Assembly: GCF_000813125.1 (NCBI RefSeq)
Contig: NZ_BASE01000004.1
Coordinates: 1 to 64,000 of the forward strand
Direction: 5' to 3'
DNA length: 64,000 nucleotides
Origin: Mesobacillus selenatarsenatis SF-1
Lineage (GTDB): Bacteria; Bacillota; Bacilli; Bacillales; Cytobacillaceae
Shown here: positions 43,393 through 51,555 of the stretch, piece after piece
Position numbering within the stretch: the stretch's first letter is position 1
How the letters are laid out: every line of letters begins with the position of its first letter
Made by a program: the position numbers and the translations under genes
Notes under the pieces: generated by a model
Seen by the model: only the letters and a program-made list of their open reading frames with translations
What the model was told of the DNA's origin: nothing
The model's database searches: none

Positions 43393-43430
43393 ACTAATTC
43401 TATTTTACCCCAAAGAACTCCTGCAAAAAC
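43393..43430 (-). promoter_or_regulatory. Overlapping sigma-B-like and sigma-H-like promoters of hpf
   Basis: Minus strand: GTTTTT-N14-GGGTAA resembles the sigma-B consensus (GTTTAA-N12/14-GGGTAT); AGGAGTT-spacer-ATAGAATTA resembles sigma-H (AGGAATT/GAAT). B. subtilis yvyD is known to use both factors, which supports the reading. Confidence 0.6.
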
Positions 43431-43507
43431 AGTCTGAAGATTTGACATTTTTATGTCTGTTTTTACTGTCGGAATAGTGGATAATTTGTTGGAACTTGTC
43501 CTAATAC

Positions 43508-43534
43508 GAAAAAACCGCCCGGGATTGGGCGGTT
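43508..43534 (-). terminator. Terminator of the flaG-fliDST operon
   Basis: Perfect stem AACCGCCC / GGGCGGTT touching the last stop codon; minus-strand tail TTTTTTCG. Confidence 0.9.
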
Positions 43535-43923
43535 TAGTTGATATAGCAGGGCCTGAATTGTTGAGTGATTTGCCCCGACCATCCAAGGAAGGAAGGATAA
43601 ACCTTCTCCCTCATCAGTATCTCGAGAAATCGATCATCTGTAAATTGAACCAAATGTGCCTTTTCCAATACCAAATCGAATTGTGAAAATTGTTGGATAA
43701 CGCCTGGCTGATCGGAAAAATGCTCCGCAAGGATTTTGTTTGATTCATGGATTTGCATAAAAGCCATGGTCACGTCTTCCCACAATTGTTCGGCGTCCTC
43801 ACGATTATTCTTTTCAAGACTGACAAGGATATGGCTAAAAGCTTCATCGATGATATCTAGCAAACCGATATACTGGTTGACCAATAAAAACTTTTCCTCA
43901 GTTAACGCGTTCAAGCCAGCCAC
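43534..43923 (-). CDS. Hypothetical protein at the end of the fliD operon
   Basis: 129 aa, all-helical, no membrane segment, not recognised (LTEEKFLLVNQYIGLLDIIDEAFSHILVSLE, FSQFDLVLEKAHLVQFTDDRFLEILM). The size and helical pattern would suit a flagellar chaperone or checkpoint protein. It starts directly after the fliT stop (TAG-GTG), with only a weak AAGAG site; TTG five codons in, preceded by AGGTGG, is an alternative start. B. subtilis has no gene here between fliT and hpf. Confidence 0.65.
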   Translation of the reverse strand: MAGLNALTEEKFLLVNQYIGLLDIIDEAFSHILVSLEKNNREDAEQLWEDVTMAFMQIHESNKILAEHFSDQPGVIQQFSQFDLVLEKAHLVQFTDDRFLEILMREKVYPSFLGWSGQITQQFRPCYIN

Positions 43924-44268
43924 CTATTTTCTCTTGTCGTAAAACATGCCGTCCGTTGAAAGGTTTTGGTATGGGTTGACATATTTTGTGTTAGATTCTT
44001 TTTTTGATTGCAGACCTTTAATATCTCTTTGAACAGAAGCCTTTTCAGCTTTTAAAAGCTGAGCAAGCTTCATATTCAACTGATTGATTTCTTTCCCAGC
44101 TTCCATTTCTTCAGGAGTATAAGGAGGAATAATTTCATTCATGAGTGCTTCTCTCTGACTTAATAACTTTTCAGTCCGAGAGATTTTATCATCGCGTTCC
44201 AAATCAGCATTTTCCAAAATTTGCACAAGATCATTAGTCAGCTGATGAACTAGTAGGACAGCACTCAT
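43924..44268 (-). CDS. fliT: Flagellar chaperone FliT
   Basis: 114 aa helical export chaperone, by position for the FliD cap protein. Features: TNDLVQILENADLERDDKISRTEKLLSQREALMNEI, then the C-terminal NPYQNLSTDGMFYDKRK tail found in bacillus FliT proteins. Start overlaps the last base of fliS; operon flaG-fliD-fliS-fliT. Confidence 0.85.
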   Translation of the reverse strand: MSAVLLVHQLTNDLVQILENADLERDDKISRTEKLLSQREALMNEIIPPYTPEEMEAGKEINQLNMKLAQLLKAEKASVQRDIKGLQSKKESNTKYVNPYQNLSTDGMFYDKRK

Positions 44269-44669
44269 TAAACTGCGCCACCCTGGCCATGCTGCTTCTG
44301 GCGGTTCAGTTGGATGACTTGTTTCCAGGTATCGCGGAAGTCAGTAACAAGAGTCTCTACCTCTTCCAAAATCGCAGTGTCATTCTTAATGTTCGCGTCG
44401 ATTAACCGGCGATTCATATAATCGTATAATGACATCATATTTTGAGAAACTTCAAGGTCCATATTAAGCGTGACCATCAACTCTTGCACAATCTTTTGTG
44501 CCTTCTGGATATTTGTATTTTTCGCCTGGATATCTCTCGTCTCAATCGCATGCTTCGCCAGTTTGATAAACTTTAAGCATCCATTATATAACATCAATGT
44601 CAATTCACCTGGAGAGGCGGTATTGACTGAGTTTTGCTGGTAAGATTGGTATGGGTTAGTTAGTGCCAT
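44268..44669 (-). CDS. fliS: Flagellin chaperone FliS
   Basis: 133 aa four-helix chaperone that binds the flagellin C-terminus and blocks early polymerisation. Signatures: NPYQSYQQNSVNTASPGELTLMLYNGCLKFIKLAKHAIE and MNRRLIDANIKND. ATG with AAGGAGAG upstream, 30 nt after fliD. In B. subtilis FliW also depends on FliS-bound Hag, linking it to the csrA-fliW pair nearby. Confidence 0.96.
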   Translation of the reverse strand: MALTNPYQSYQQNSVNTASPGELTLMLYNGCLKFIKLAKHAIETRDIQAKNTNIQKAQKIVQELMVTLNMDLEVSQNMMSLYDYMNRRLIDANIKNDTAILEEVETLVTDFRDTWKQVIQLNRQKQHGQGGAV

Positions 44670-44698
44670 ATTTTACTCTCCTTTTTAAAAAGGGCATT

Positions 44699-46798
44699 TT
44701 AATATCCACCGCTAAATTGCTGCATTAAGTATGCCGACTGGCTATTTGCTTTTTGAATAGCCTTTTCCATTGCTGTAAACTGACGCCAGTAGCGATCTTC
44801 AACTTGAGTCAAGCGTGATTCGAAGCGGTTGATTTGGCTATCAACATTATCTAACTGACGGCCGAGCGTGAATTGTTTAGTCGTGGAGAAGGTATTTCCC
44901 GCGCGAGCTTTCAACTTATCCATCGCTCCATTGACTGTATCATATAAACGATGTACAATCCCCTGCTCATCACTTGTTGTCCCAGTACCCCGGAAAAGAT
45001 TCTCTACGGATTCAGGGTTGTTTTCAATCGCCTTTTTCAACGCGGCTTCATTAATTTCAAGCTTACCGCCTTCAAGATAGTTCGCAGTCGTCTTAATGCC
45101 GATACTAGCCAACTGGTTCATTAGCGGATCAACAGCAGCATTTCTGACCGGCGCATAAAAATTGCTGCGCATGCCGCCAAGGACGCCAGTAAGGATTGGA
45201 TCTCTTTTCAGCAGCCCGCTTTTTGCCTTTTCTTCCCACTGCTCTTGCTGTTTTTCAGAAAGAGTTTCCCGCTGTTCATCCGTCAGCGGCTTGTAGCTGC
45301 GGTAATACTCCTCAGATGATTTTTTCTGTATTTTATCAATAAGCTCATTGTACTTTTCGACGAATGCTTTGATGTTATCGAAAACCTTATTTGTATCATT
45401 ACTAATAGATAGAGATGCTGATACAGCAGGATCCGTAAAAGTTTGTTTAAGGGTAAATGTGACCCCGTTCATTTCAAAAGCATTTGAACTTCTGCTTGTA
45501 TTCATTCCGTTAATGTTAAACATTGCATTCGATCCATAAGTAGCTGCACTCGAAAGCTTTAATAAATCAGTAGCAAAGAAACCAGTCGCTTTGATTTGGT
45601 CGGCAGTATCTGAATTATCCAGGTTCCCTTTACTGAAATTCCCTGTTTCAGATCTAGTCAGAGAAACATTCCCGGAATAGCTATCAAAAAACATTGTAAC
45701 GCCCACATTTGAACTATTAACTTTATTCATGACTTGATTTAAAGTATCACTGCCAGAAATCAGGAACTTTTCCGTCTTTTGTCCTGTCGAAGTTTCAGTA
45801 GACAAATCCATGGAAGTATATTTTTGCTGATATGAAGCTTTAACCGTGACCCCAGATGTTTGAGCAGTATCGAAAATTACTTTTCCTGTTTCAAGATTCA
45901 CTCTCCCAATCCGGGTGGCTCCGCTATCAACGAGAGCAATGAACCCATCACCATCCGCCGTACCTGATAGCGTATAGTTCGTAGTAGTACCATCCGTTTT
46001 GGTAATACCTAACGAAAAATTTGTGTTATTAATGAAAGTAGCTCCAAGCTGCCATTCCGAAGTATCTGCACTTAAAGTCTTCTCTTCCACCTTTTTATCA
46101 AGAACATAATTGAATTCTATTTTTGCATCCTTGGCAACAGGACCGCTGAATTTAAGATTTCCATTTTTATCAATAATAACTTGGTCAGCAGAGGCTGGAG
46201 TAGTCGTTGTATCCCCTGCCACTATGCTATAAGCCTTGCCATTTACCTTAACAGTCATGTCTGAAATTTTTGTTAAGTCTACAAGTTCATCAGCGTGTTT
46301 TGTAATCGTAAATTTATCGAGGACACCATCAGCAATGAATGTCTTATTACCTATACTACCATTCTCCCATGGGTAGCCGGCTCCTCCTGCTAAGTTTCCT
46401 TGTTGGCTTAATAAAGCTTTGGACGGATCAACTTTCTGCCCTGTTACAGCTATAGAACCGGCGCTGACTTTTGTAGCTGCCGAAGCCAATTGGCTTACAT
46501 TTTTTATTGTATAAGAAGATTGTGATGCTGCACTGCTAGCAGTCGCTGTCACTAGTTCAGAATTCGTTGAAGTAACTGAACGTGCCCGGTACTGTGTCGT
46601 CAGCTTCATGTTCGTCAATTCTGTTCGAAAGTTCAACAACAGGCTGTTCATTGAACGGTAATCATCTCGTTGCCATTCAAGCACCTGTTTCTGTTGTTTC
46701 AATTTATCAAGCGGCATACGCTCAGCCTTCATCAAGTCGCCCACAATCTGGTCGATGTCCATGCCGCTCGCCAAACCACCTATCCGCATATTAGACAT
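44699..46798 (-). CDS. fliD: Flagellar filament cap protein FliD
   Basis: 699 aa, about 200 longer than B. subtilis FliD because the exposed middle domain (res. 110-400) is enlarged. The conserved N-terminus MRIGGLASGMDIDQIVGDLMKAERMPLDKLKQ and C-terminus (VDSQINRFESRLTQVEDRYWRQFTAMEKAIQKANSQSAYL) form the coiled-coil core; the middle is Thr/Ser-rich and likely surface-exposed. Caps the filament and folds incoming flagellin. Second gene of the sigma-D operon flaG-fliD-fliS-fliT. Confidence 0.95.
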   Translation of the reverse strand: MSNMRIGGLASGMDIDQIVGDLMKAERMPLDKLKQQKQVLEWQRDDYRSMNSLLLNFRTELTNMKLTTQYRARSVTSTNSELVTATASSAASQSSYTIKNVSQLASAATKVSAGSIAVTGQKVDPSKALLSQQGNLAGGAGYPWENGSIGNKTFIADGVLDKFTITKHADELVDLTKISDMTVKVNGKAYSIVAGDTTTTPASADQVIIDKNGNLKFSGPVAKDAKIEFNYVLDKKVEEKTLSADTSEWQLGATFINNTNFSLGITKTDGTTTNYTLSGTADGDGFIALVDSGATRIGRVNLETGKVIFDTAQTSGVTVKASYQQKYTSMDLSTETSTGQKTEKFLISGSDTLNQVMNKVNSSNVGVTMFFDSYSGNVSLTRSETGNFSKGNLDNSDTADQIKATGFFATDLLKLSSAATYGSNAMFNINGMNTSRSSNAFEMNGVTFTLKQTFTDPAVSASLSISNDTNKVFDNIKAFVEKYNELIDKIQKKSSEEYYRSYKPLTDEQRETLSEKQQEQWEEKAKSGLLKRDPILTGVLGGMRSNFYAPVRNAAVDPLMNQLASIGIKTTANYLEGGKLEINEAALKKAIENNPESVENLFRGTGTTSDEQGIVHRLYDTVNGAMDKLKARAGNTFSTTKQFTLGRQLDNVDSQINRFESRLTQVEDRYWRQFTAMEKAIQKANSQSAYLMQQFSGGY

Positions 46799-46810
46799 AT
46801 CTAATCACCT

Positions 46811-47176
46811 TCAAATCTTTTTATCCACCATCAGTCCAATAAATTCAGTCATTGCCGCATAAAAATCGAGCATTTTCTTCGGTGGGATTTCTCTCACAAC
46901 TTCCTTCGTTCTTTCATCAATGATTTTCACATAATATTCATTCAACTTTTCATGGAATTCGAATTTTAACGCTGTGGGAGAGGCTTCCATAAACTTGTTC
47001 ATACCATCAACAATTTCTTTCACTTTTTCTTTTGGGAAGTTTATCAACTCTGTTTTTTCTTCATTTGTTTCTGCCTGCCTATTTACTTCTATTTCCGTAT
47101 TCTCGATTGTAATTCCACCTATTTCAGTGGTTCTGGGTTGTGAGGAAATGGGTGTGGATGATATACGTTCAATCAT
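46811..47176 (-). CDS. flaG: FlaG family protein (YvyC)
   Basis: 121 aa. Disordered N-terminus, then the FlaG domain: VDGMNKFMEASPTALKFEFHEKLNEYYVKIIDERTKEVVREIPPKKMLDFYAAM. Thought to affect filament length. I chose ATG 47176 (AGGAGG 9 nt upstream), directly after an in-frame GTG. First gene of the fliD operon. Confidence 0.92.
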   Translation of the reverse strand: MIERISSTPISSQPRTTEIGGITIENTEIEVNRQAETNEEKTELINFPKEKVKEIVDGMNKFMEASPTALKFEFHEKLNEYYVKIIDERTKEVVREIPPKKMLDFYAAMTEFIGLMVDKKI

Positions 47177-47215
47177 CACGAGTTCCTCCTGAATTTTTAT
47201 ATTCTTTTAGTATTT

Positions 47216-47242
47216 ATATCGGATTATTAAAAAGTTTGTTTA
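47216..47242 (-). promoter_or_regulatory. Sigma-D promoter of flaG-fliDST
   Basis: Minus strand TAAA-N15-TCCGATAT, 7/8 match to the -10 GCCGATAT with exact 15-nt spacing; about 40 nt before flaG. Confidence 0.88.
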
Positions 47243-47325
47243 GTTTAATATCAGTTTCAACATTTGAAATTGATATAATCTTTTCTTTTAATAAAGGAGG
47301 ATATTTATGAAGTCAGATTAAACAA

Positions 47326-47345
47326 GGGGCAACCAAAGTTGCCCC
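47326..47345. terminator. Terminator between the long flagellin and flaG
   Basis: Perfect 8-bp stem GGGGCAAC / GTTGCCCC, downstream of the 659-aa flagellin on the minus strand (tail TTGTTT). Confidence 0.75.
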
Positions 47346-47421
47346 TCGATCTGTTTTTTCTCTCTTTATAAAGTTATCGTTTCCTGTTTGAATGCTTCAT
47401 TCTAGAATAGGAAAAAACCCT

Positions 47422-49401
47422 CTATTTAATTAAATGTAAGATCCCGCTAGAATTTTGGTTGAATTGTGCCAACATAGCTTGTGTCGCCTCTGAAAGCATA
47501 GAAAATTTAACCTTTTTCACAACTTCCTTTGCTAAATCTGCGTCTCTGATTCGCGATTCTGCTGCTACAAGGTTTTCGCTAGAAGACAATAGACTATTAT
47601 ATGAATGCTCAAGACGATTTTGATATGACCCCATTTTGCTCTGCTCACCCAGCACTTTATCCATCGCTTTGTCTATCAATTCAATTGCGTGGCCTGAATA
47701 CTCCCCGGTCATGACGCTAATATTTTCTATACCTAAGGCAGATGTCCTTACATCTGATAAGTAAATATCAAAACCATCCTTACTGTTAGCTCCATTTTGA
47801 ATGGATAGTATGCCCTGTGCAGGATGATTGACTGTCTCAGTCACCGGGGATTTACCTTTGATCGATTCAAAAAACAAGTCTCCTTTGGCTGTTCCTGTAA
47901 TATTCCTAATAACATCGTCATCAAAGGGATTAGTCTTACTCAATACTAATTTATTGAAAGCGTTGAGGCTCGCCTGCATCTCTATGGAGTCACTTGTAAA
48001 CTGGTGATTTAACTCTTCTATCAGGGAATTAGAGTCGTAAGAGCCTTGACTGATCGTAATTGAATTATTCACACCATTTATGTCAAAACTCAGAATATCA
48101 TTTTGTCCGGATACAATTGTTACTCCATCCGAAAGGTCTGCTTCTCCACGGACCGTTGAAGGGTACGTAACAACTGTACCGGACCTGGTATAGCCCGCAG
48201 CATCCTGATAACCCCATCCCGAACTATCCATGACCTTATCAAAAAGCGTAGTTTTAGCATCCCCCCCAAAGTTGCCGAAACTGTGACTGCCGTTTTCCAA
48301 AAAAGCTGATTCATCGTTGTTTTCCAGTGCTGTGAAATATAAACCCGCCCCATTATTAAATGGTGTATCTCCATTTACATAGTAAATGAAACGCGCTGAA
48401 ACTGGAGCATTAGCAGCAATCAACTTCTGATTTATTTCCTCTAATAATGGAGAATTCTCATTGAGATGTGAAGCGGAAGCATTATAGACTGTGTAGGTGC
48501 CTGCTGCGATTGTAATAGAGTATGTAACCGAATCAATATCAAAGGTCAGAGTATCATTTACGCCTTCAGTGATGGTCACTTCAGGACTCAAAACCGGCAA
48601 ACCATTCATTGAAATACCGCTCGTTCGATTTGCAGTACTTAGTGGTAGCAAGTACCCCTCGGCACTCCCACTAATATCTTTGATTTCATACTCCCCTATC
48701 GGGCTTGTGAACATCAACTTTTTTGTGTTATTTTCCAGTGAAGCCGATAAGGGAATATCCTCATTTTTCATTTGGCGGTTAAGTTCTTCAATGAAGGATG
48801 GAAGATCATTGTATATGCCTGAAGTTATAGTGATTTCCTTTAAGGTATCATTAATATGAAAAGACAATTGGTCATTAACTCCACTTTTAATCGTAAATCC
48901 TACTGGCATTGAATTCGGAGCGATAACTTGGGCATAGCTTCCCATTTCAATTACTCGTTGGGTAGTTGATGCTTCTGAAATAGGCTGATTTAATAGTTCT
49001 ACTTCATTAAAAATCGTACTATTTGCTATATTATCGATTCCTCGCTTTATCTGTTCGACTTCATCCTGAATATGCTGGCGGTCAGCTTCAGTCATTGTAT
49101 CATTCGCCGCCCGGACAGCCAGTTCCCTGAGTCTTAGCAAACTTTCATTTGATATTTGTCCAAGAGCTGTTTCAGCCGTCTGAACCAAATTAACAGCATC
49201 CTGCACGTTCCTTTGAGCAGTTTCTAACCCACGGATTTGCGCTCTCATCTTCTCAGAAATTGCCAATCCAGCTGCATCATCAGCAGCTTGATTGATCCTT
49301 AATCCTGAAGATAATTTACTATGAGCCTTAGCTAATAAGGATTCGTTCTTACCAATTTGATTTGAAGCCCTCAAGGCTGGAATATTATTTCTGATTCTCA
49401 T
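47422..49401 (-). CDS. Second, long flagellin with triplicated variable module
   Basis: 659 aa flagellin paralogue. Conserved D0/D1 ends: NNIPALRASNQIGKNESLLAKAHSKLSSGLRINQAADDAAGLAIS and SRIRDADLAKEVVKKVKFSMLSEATQAMLAQFNQ. The 400-residue centre holds three related modules at about 170-232, 275-340 and 427-480 (VNDQLSFHINDTLKEITITSG, VNDTLTFDIDSVTYSITIAAG, QNDILSFDINGVNNSITISQG), the flagellin hook-IN type motif. The C-terminus GILHLIK departs from QGVLQLLR. Own sigma-D promoter; no CsrA hairpin seen in its leader. A minor or alternative filament subunit. Confidence 0.92.
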   Translation of the reverse strand: MRIRNNIPALRASNQIGKNESLLAKAHSKLSSGLRINQAADDAAGLAISEKMRAQIRGLETAQRNVQDAVNLVQTAETALGQISNESLLRLRELAVRAANDTMTEADRQHIQDEVEQIKRGIDNIANSTIFNEVELLNQPISEASTTQRVIEMGSYAQVIAPNSMPVGFTIKSGVNDQLSFHINDTLKEITITSGIYNDLPSFIEELNRQMKNEDIPLSASLENNTKKLMFTSPIGEYEIKDISGSAEGYLLPLSTANRTSGISMNGLPVLSPEVTITEGVNDTLTFDIDSVTYSITIAAGTYTVYNASASHLNENSPLLEEINQKLIAANAPVSARFIYYVNGDTPFNNGAGLYFTALENNDESAFLENGSHSFGNFGGDAKTTLFDKVMDSSGWGYQDAAGYTRSGTVVTYPSTVRGEADLSDGVTIVSGQNDILSFDINGVNNSITISQGSYDSNSLIEELNHQFTSDSIEMQASLNAFNKLVLSKTNPFDDDVIRNITGTAKGDLFFESIKGKSPVTETVNHPAQGILSIQNGANSKDGFDIYLSDVRTSALGIENISVMTGEYSGHAIELIDKAMDKVLGEQSKMGSYQNRLEHSYNSLLSSSENLVAAESRIRDADLAKEVVKKVKFSMLSEATQAMLAQFNQNSSGILHLIK

Positions 49402-49434
49402 AAAATCACCGACTATAATTATTTTCCAGTTATT

Positions 49435-49461
49435 ATATCGGTAAATATTGGATGATGTTTA
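49435..49461 (-). promoter_or_regulatory. Sigma-D promoter of the long flagellin gene
   Basis: Minus strand TAAA-N15-ACCGATAT, 7/8 match to the -10 with exact spacing, 34 nt before the ATG. Confidence 0.9.
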
Positions 49462-49545
49462 GACGGTAAATTGCTTTCAAAAAGCGAGCGGATTAAATGG
49501 TACTTTTAAAAAAATAACAAACATTTTAGTGCGCATTAATTATAA

Positions 49546-49582
49546 AGAAAAAAAGAGACCCAAATTGAATTAGGGTCTCTTT
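49546..49582 (-). terminator. Terminator of the hag transcript
   Basis: Stem AAAGAGACCC / GGGTCTCTTT with minus-strand TTTTTTTCTTT. It follows the second flagellin C-terminus, so the hag mRNA includes the intron-like region. Confidence 0.92.
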
Positions 49583-49594
49583 AATGAATATAAA

Positions 49595-49639
49595 TTAACG
49601 AAGAAGTTGAAGAACTCCTTGTGGTTGTTGGTTCGCTTG
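49595..49639 (-). other. Downstream flagellin exon (exon 2)
   Basis: Reading on the minus strand from 49639: codons for QANQQPQGVLQLLR and stop TAA, a textbook flagellin C-terminus, in an isolated position after the group I intron core and 13 nt before the hag terminator. It has no start codon of its own. If spliced to the upstream ORF after either CCT (49991) or GCT (50009), the reading frame is kept. Confidence 0.8.
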
Positions 49640-49990
49640 CTTTGCGACTGCATCTTTCGATTACAGAATAGACTATATCTTCATCCATGTTTTCATGGAG
49701 CTGGGCACTTCGAACAGCATTTGCTGCCCTACGAGATTCATAGTCATAGCTTTGCCTTAGACCGTGTTCTCTAGTCGTTGAACCTTCTCCAAAGTTTCCT
49801 TACAGGAGCTTGGCTGCTGATTATCCATTGTTACATCCCCATCATTTTCAGACCCTCACGCTGACCGTTTCCAGTTACGTTGTGGTTGATGAGGCTTTAG
49901 GAAGTTCCAGCAATTCACCCAGTTATATTCTTACCCGTTACCAGATAAGACGCCCTTAAATCATTATCTCAAAAGTTGCAAAACCCCTTG
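49640..49990 (-). ncRNA. Group I intron in the 3' part of the flagellin gene
   Basis: The minus strand carries the conserved group I core in order: P (AATTGCTGGAACTTCCTAAAGC, near 49915), Q (AATCAGCAGCCAAGC, 49822-49808), R (GTTCAACGACTAGA, 49783-49770) and S (AAGATATAGTC, 49681-49671), with P7 pairing ACTA/TAGT, then a P9 hairpin with GAAA tetraloop (CTGTAATC-GAAA-GATGCAG). No homing endonuclease. Borders are predicted: 5' site after CCT at 49991, because exon AUGCCU pairs fully with the guide GGGCGU and ends in the required U-G; 3' site after G 49640. Flagellin genes of thermophilic bacilli are known to carry group I introns. Confidence 0.87.
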
Positions 49991-51181
49991 AGGCATCTGA
50001 TTAGATTGAGCCAACATTGCTTGTGCTGCTTGAGAAAGGATAGAATTCTTAGTTTGAGTCATCATTTCTTTCGCCATGTCAACGTCGCGGATACGTGATT
50101 CAGCAGCTGTTAGGTTTTCAGAAGAAGTGTTTAAGTTGTTGATTGTGTGCTCTAGGCGGTTTTGGTTTGCACCTAGTTTAGAACGCTCAGCTGAAACTTT
50201 ATCAATCGCACTTTGAATTGCAGTAACAGCATTACCAGCATTTGCAGCTGTTGATACATCTAAGGCAGCTTCATTAGCAAGATTGTTTGTTCCGTCTGTA
50301 ACTGTATCAGCAGTAGTAAAACCTGATGTGTTAGCAGTCCCCGTAATACCAAGAGCTGAAGATCTCATGTCAGTAAATTCTAGAGTCATAGTTTGGTTTT
50401 CATTTGCACCTATTTGAGTAGAGAAAGATGATTTTGCTGGTTCTGTAGTTGCTCCTGCCGCAACCCCCGCTGTTACATTAATTTCCCAACTATCATTTGC
50501 TGCTGGAGTTGCAGGTAGGTTTAGTTCTAAGCCATCTACCGTACTCTTTCCAGTAGTAAATGTTATAGCTTGTGGACCATTACCATCACCTTTATCAAGG
50601 GTAAATGCTGTACCGTCAGCCGTAGAAAGAGTCCATGTTCCAGTAGTACCTGTAAAGGTAGTCGCATCTGTAAATGTAACATTACCGCTAGTTCCCGCTG
50701 TTTGAGATGCAGTAGCCTGAGATGGCACTGCAGCAGATGGGGTAGCATTTGTAACAGATCCAGCAGATGCATTCAATAATTTTTGATTATTAAACTCTGT
50801 AGTGTTACCGATACGGTTAATTTCCGAAGTTAATTGGTTAATCTCCTTTTGGATTTCACCACGGTCTGTATCTGTGTTTGTATCGTTACCAGCTTGAACA
50901 GCTAGTTCACGCATACGTTGAAGAATATCGTGAGTTTCGTTTAATGCACCTTCTGCAGTCTGAATCATTGAAATTGAGTCTTGAGCATTTTTTCCAGCCT
51001 GGTCTAGTCCACGAATTTGCCCACGCATTTTTTCTGAGATTGCTAAACCAGCAGCATCATCACCAGCACGGTTAATACGAAGACCAGAAGATAATTTTTC
51101 CATTGATTTTGATTGTGCATTAGTTGCACTGTTCAACTGACGGTGCGTGTTAAGCGCTGCAATATTGTGATTAATTCTCAT
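49964..51181 (-). CDS. hag: Main flagellin (Hag), interrupted near its end by a group I intron
   Basis: 405 aa as an uninterrupted ORF. Conserved ends: MRINHNIAALNTHRQLNSATNAQSKSMEKLSSGLRINRAGDDAAGLAISEKMRGQIRG and SRIRDVDMAKEMMTQTKNSILSQAAQAMLAQSNQMPQGVLQLLR; the centre (about 145-290) is Thr/Ala/Ser-rich and variable. Transcribed from a sigma-D promoter, with a CsrA-binding hairpin in the leader and AAGGAGGAAAAAT before the ATG. The last eight codons and stop lie inside the predicted intron; an alternative end is encoded downstream (49639-49595). Confidence 0.96.
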   Translation of the reverse strand: MRINHNIAALNTHRQLNSATNAQSKSMEKLSSGLRINRAGDDAAGLAISEKMRGQIRGLDQAGKNAQDSISMIQTAEGALNETHDILQRMRELAVQAGNDTNTDTDRGEIQKEINQLTSEINRIGNTTEFNNQKLLNASAGSVTNATPSAAVPSQATASQTAGTSGNVTFTDATTFTGTTGTWTLSTADGTAFTLDKGDGNGPQAITFTTGKSTVDGLELNLPATPAANDSWEINVTAGVAAGATTEPAKSSFSTQIGANENQTMTLEFTDMRSSALGITGTANTSGFTTADTVTDGTNNLANEAALDVSTAANAGNAVTAIQSAIDKVSAERSKLGANQNRLEHTINNLNTSSENLTAAESRIRDVDMAKEMMTQTKNSILSQAAQAMLAQSNQMPQGVLQLLR

Positions 51182-51207
51182 TACTATTTTTCCTCCTTGA
51201 ATTTGTT

Positions 51208-51225
51208 GTTCACATCCTTGTGAAC
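51208..51225 (-). promoter_or_regulatory. CsrA-binding hairpin in the hag leader
   Basis: Minus-strand GTTCACAAGGATGTGAAC: a perfect stem presenting GGA in the loop, containing ACAAGGAUGU, the high-affinity CsrA consensus. It is about 25 nt upstream of the start; the AAGGAGGA ribosome site is a probable second contact, as in B. subtilis hag. Confidence 0.88.
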
Positions 51226-51284
51226 AATGGTTTTATTTGTTTGAGTGATAAGGTCGGCCGCCCTTATTTTCTCTTACAATAGTT

Positions 51285-51311
51285 TTATCGTCTCTCGACG
51301 GGAATAGTTTA
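51285..51311 (-). promoter_or_regulatory. Sigma-D promoter of hag
   Basis: Minus strand TAAA-N15-GACGATAA, matching TAAA-N15-GCCGATAT at the key positions, about 100 nt before the ATG. Confidence 0.85.
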
Positions 51312-51333
51312 ATAGTTGCTGAAAAAAATTTGT

Positions 51334-51549
51334 TTATTTTTTCATAAATTCAATCATTGAAGAAATGTCTTTAGATGCTTGTTCGTTTTCACTTTGGATT
51401 TGCTCAAGGATTTCTTTTCTGAAGACTTCTATGTTTTTCGGTGCTTTGATGCCAATTTTAACTTGATCGTTTTTTGAAGAAATGATTGTGATTTCAATAT
51501 CATCTCCGATTTTTATGCTTTCACCGTTTTTTCTGGATAGTACTAGCAT
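51334..51549 (-). CDS. csrA: Carbon storage regulator CsrA
   Basis: 71 aa RNA-binding dimer that represses hag translation. N-terminus MLVLSRKNGESIKIGDDIEITI and IGIKAPKNIEVFRKEI are diagnostic. ATG with AAGGGGTGATC upstream, 6 nt after fliW. FliW binds and inhibits it when flagellin is low. Confidence 0.97.
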   Translation of the reverse strand: MLVLSRKNGESIKIGDDIEITIISSKNDQVKIGIKAPKNIEVFRKEILEQIQSENEQASKDISSMIEFMKK

Positions 51550-51555
51550 CTCTGA

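Noticed and set aside
47291-47319. AAAGGAGG followed by ATG and a four-codon frame on the plus strand
   Set aside because: Too short to support; probably chance between the long flagellin and flaG.
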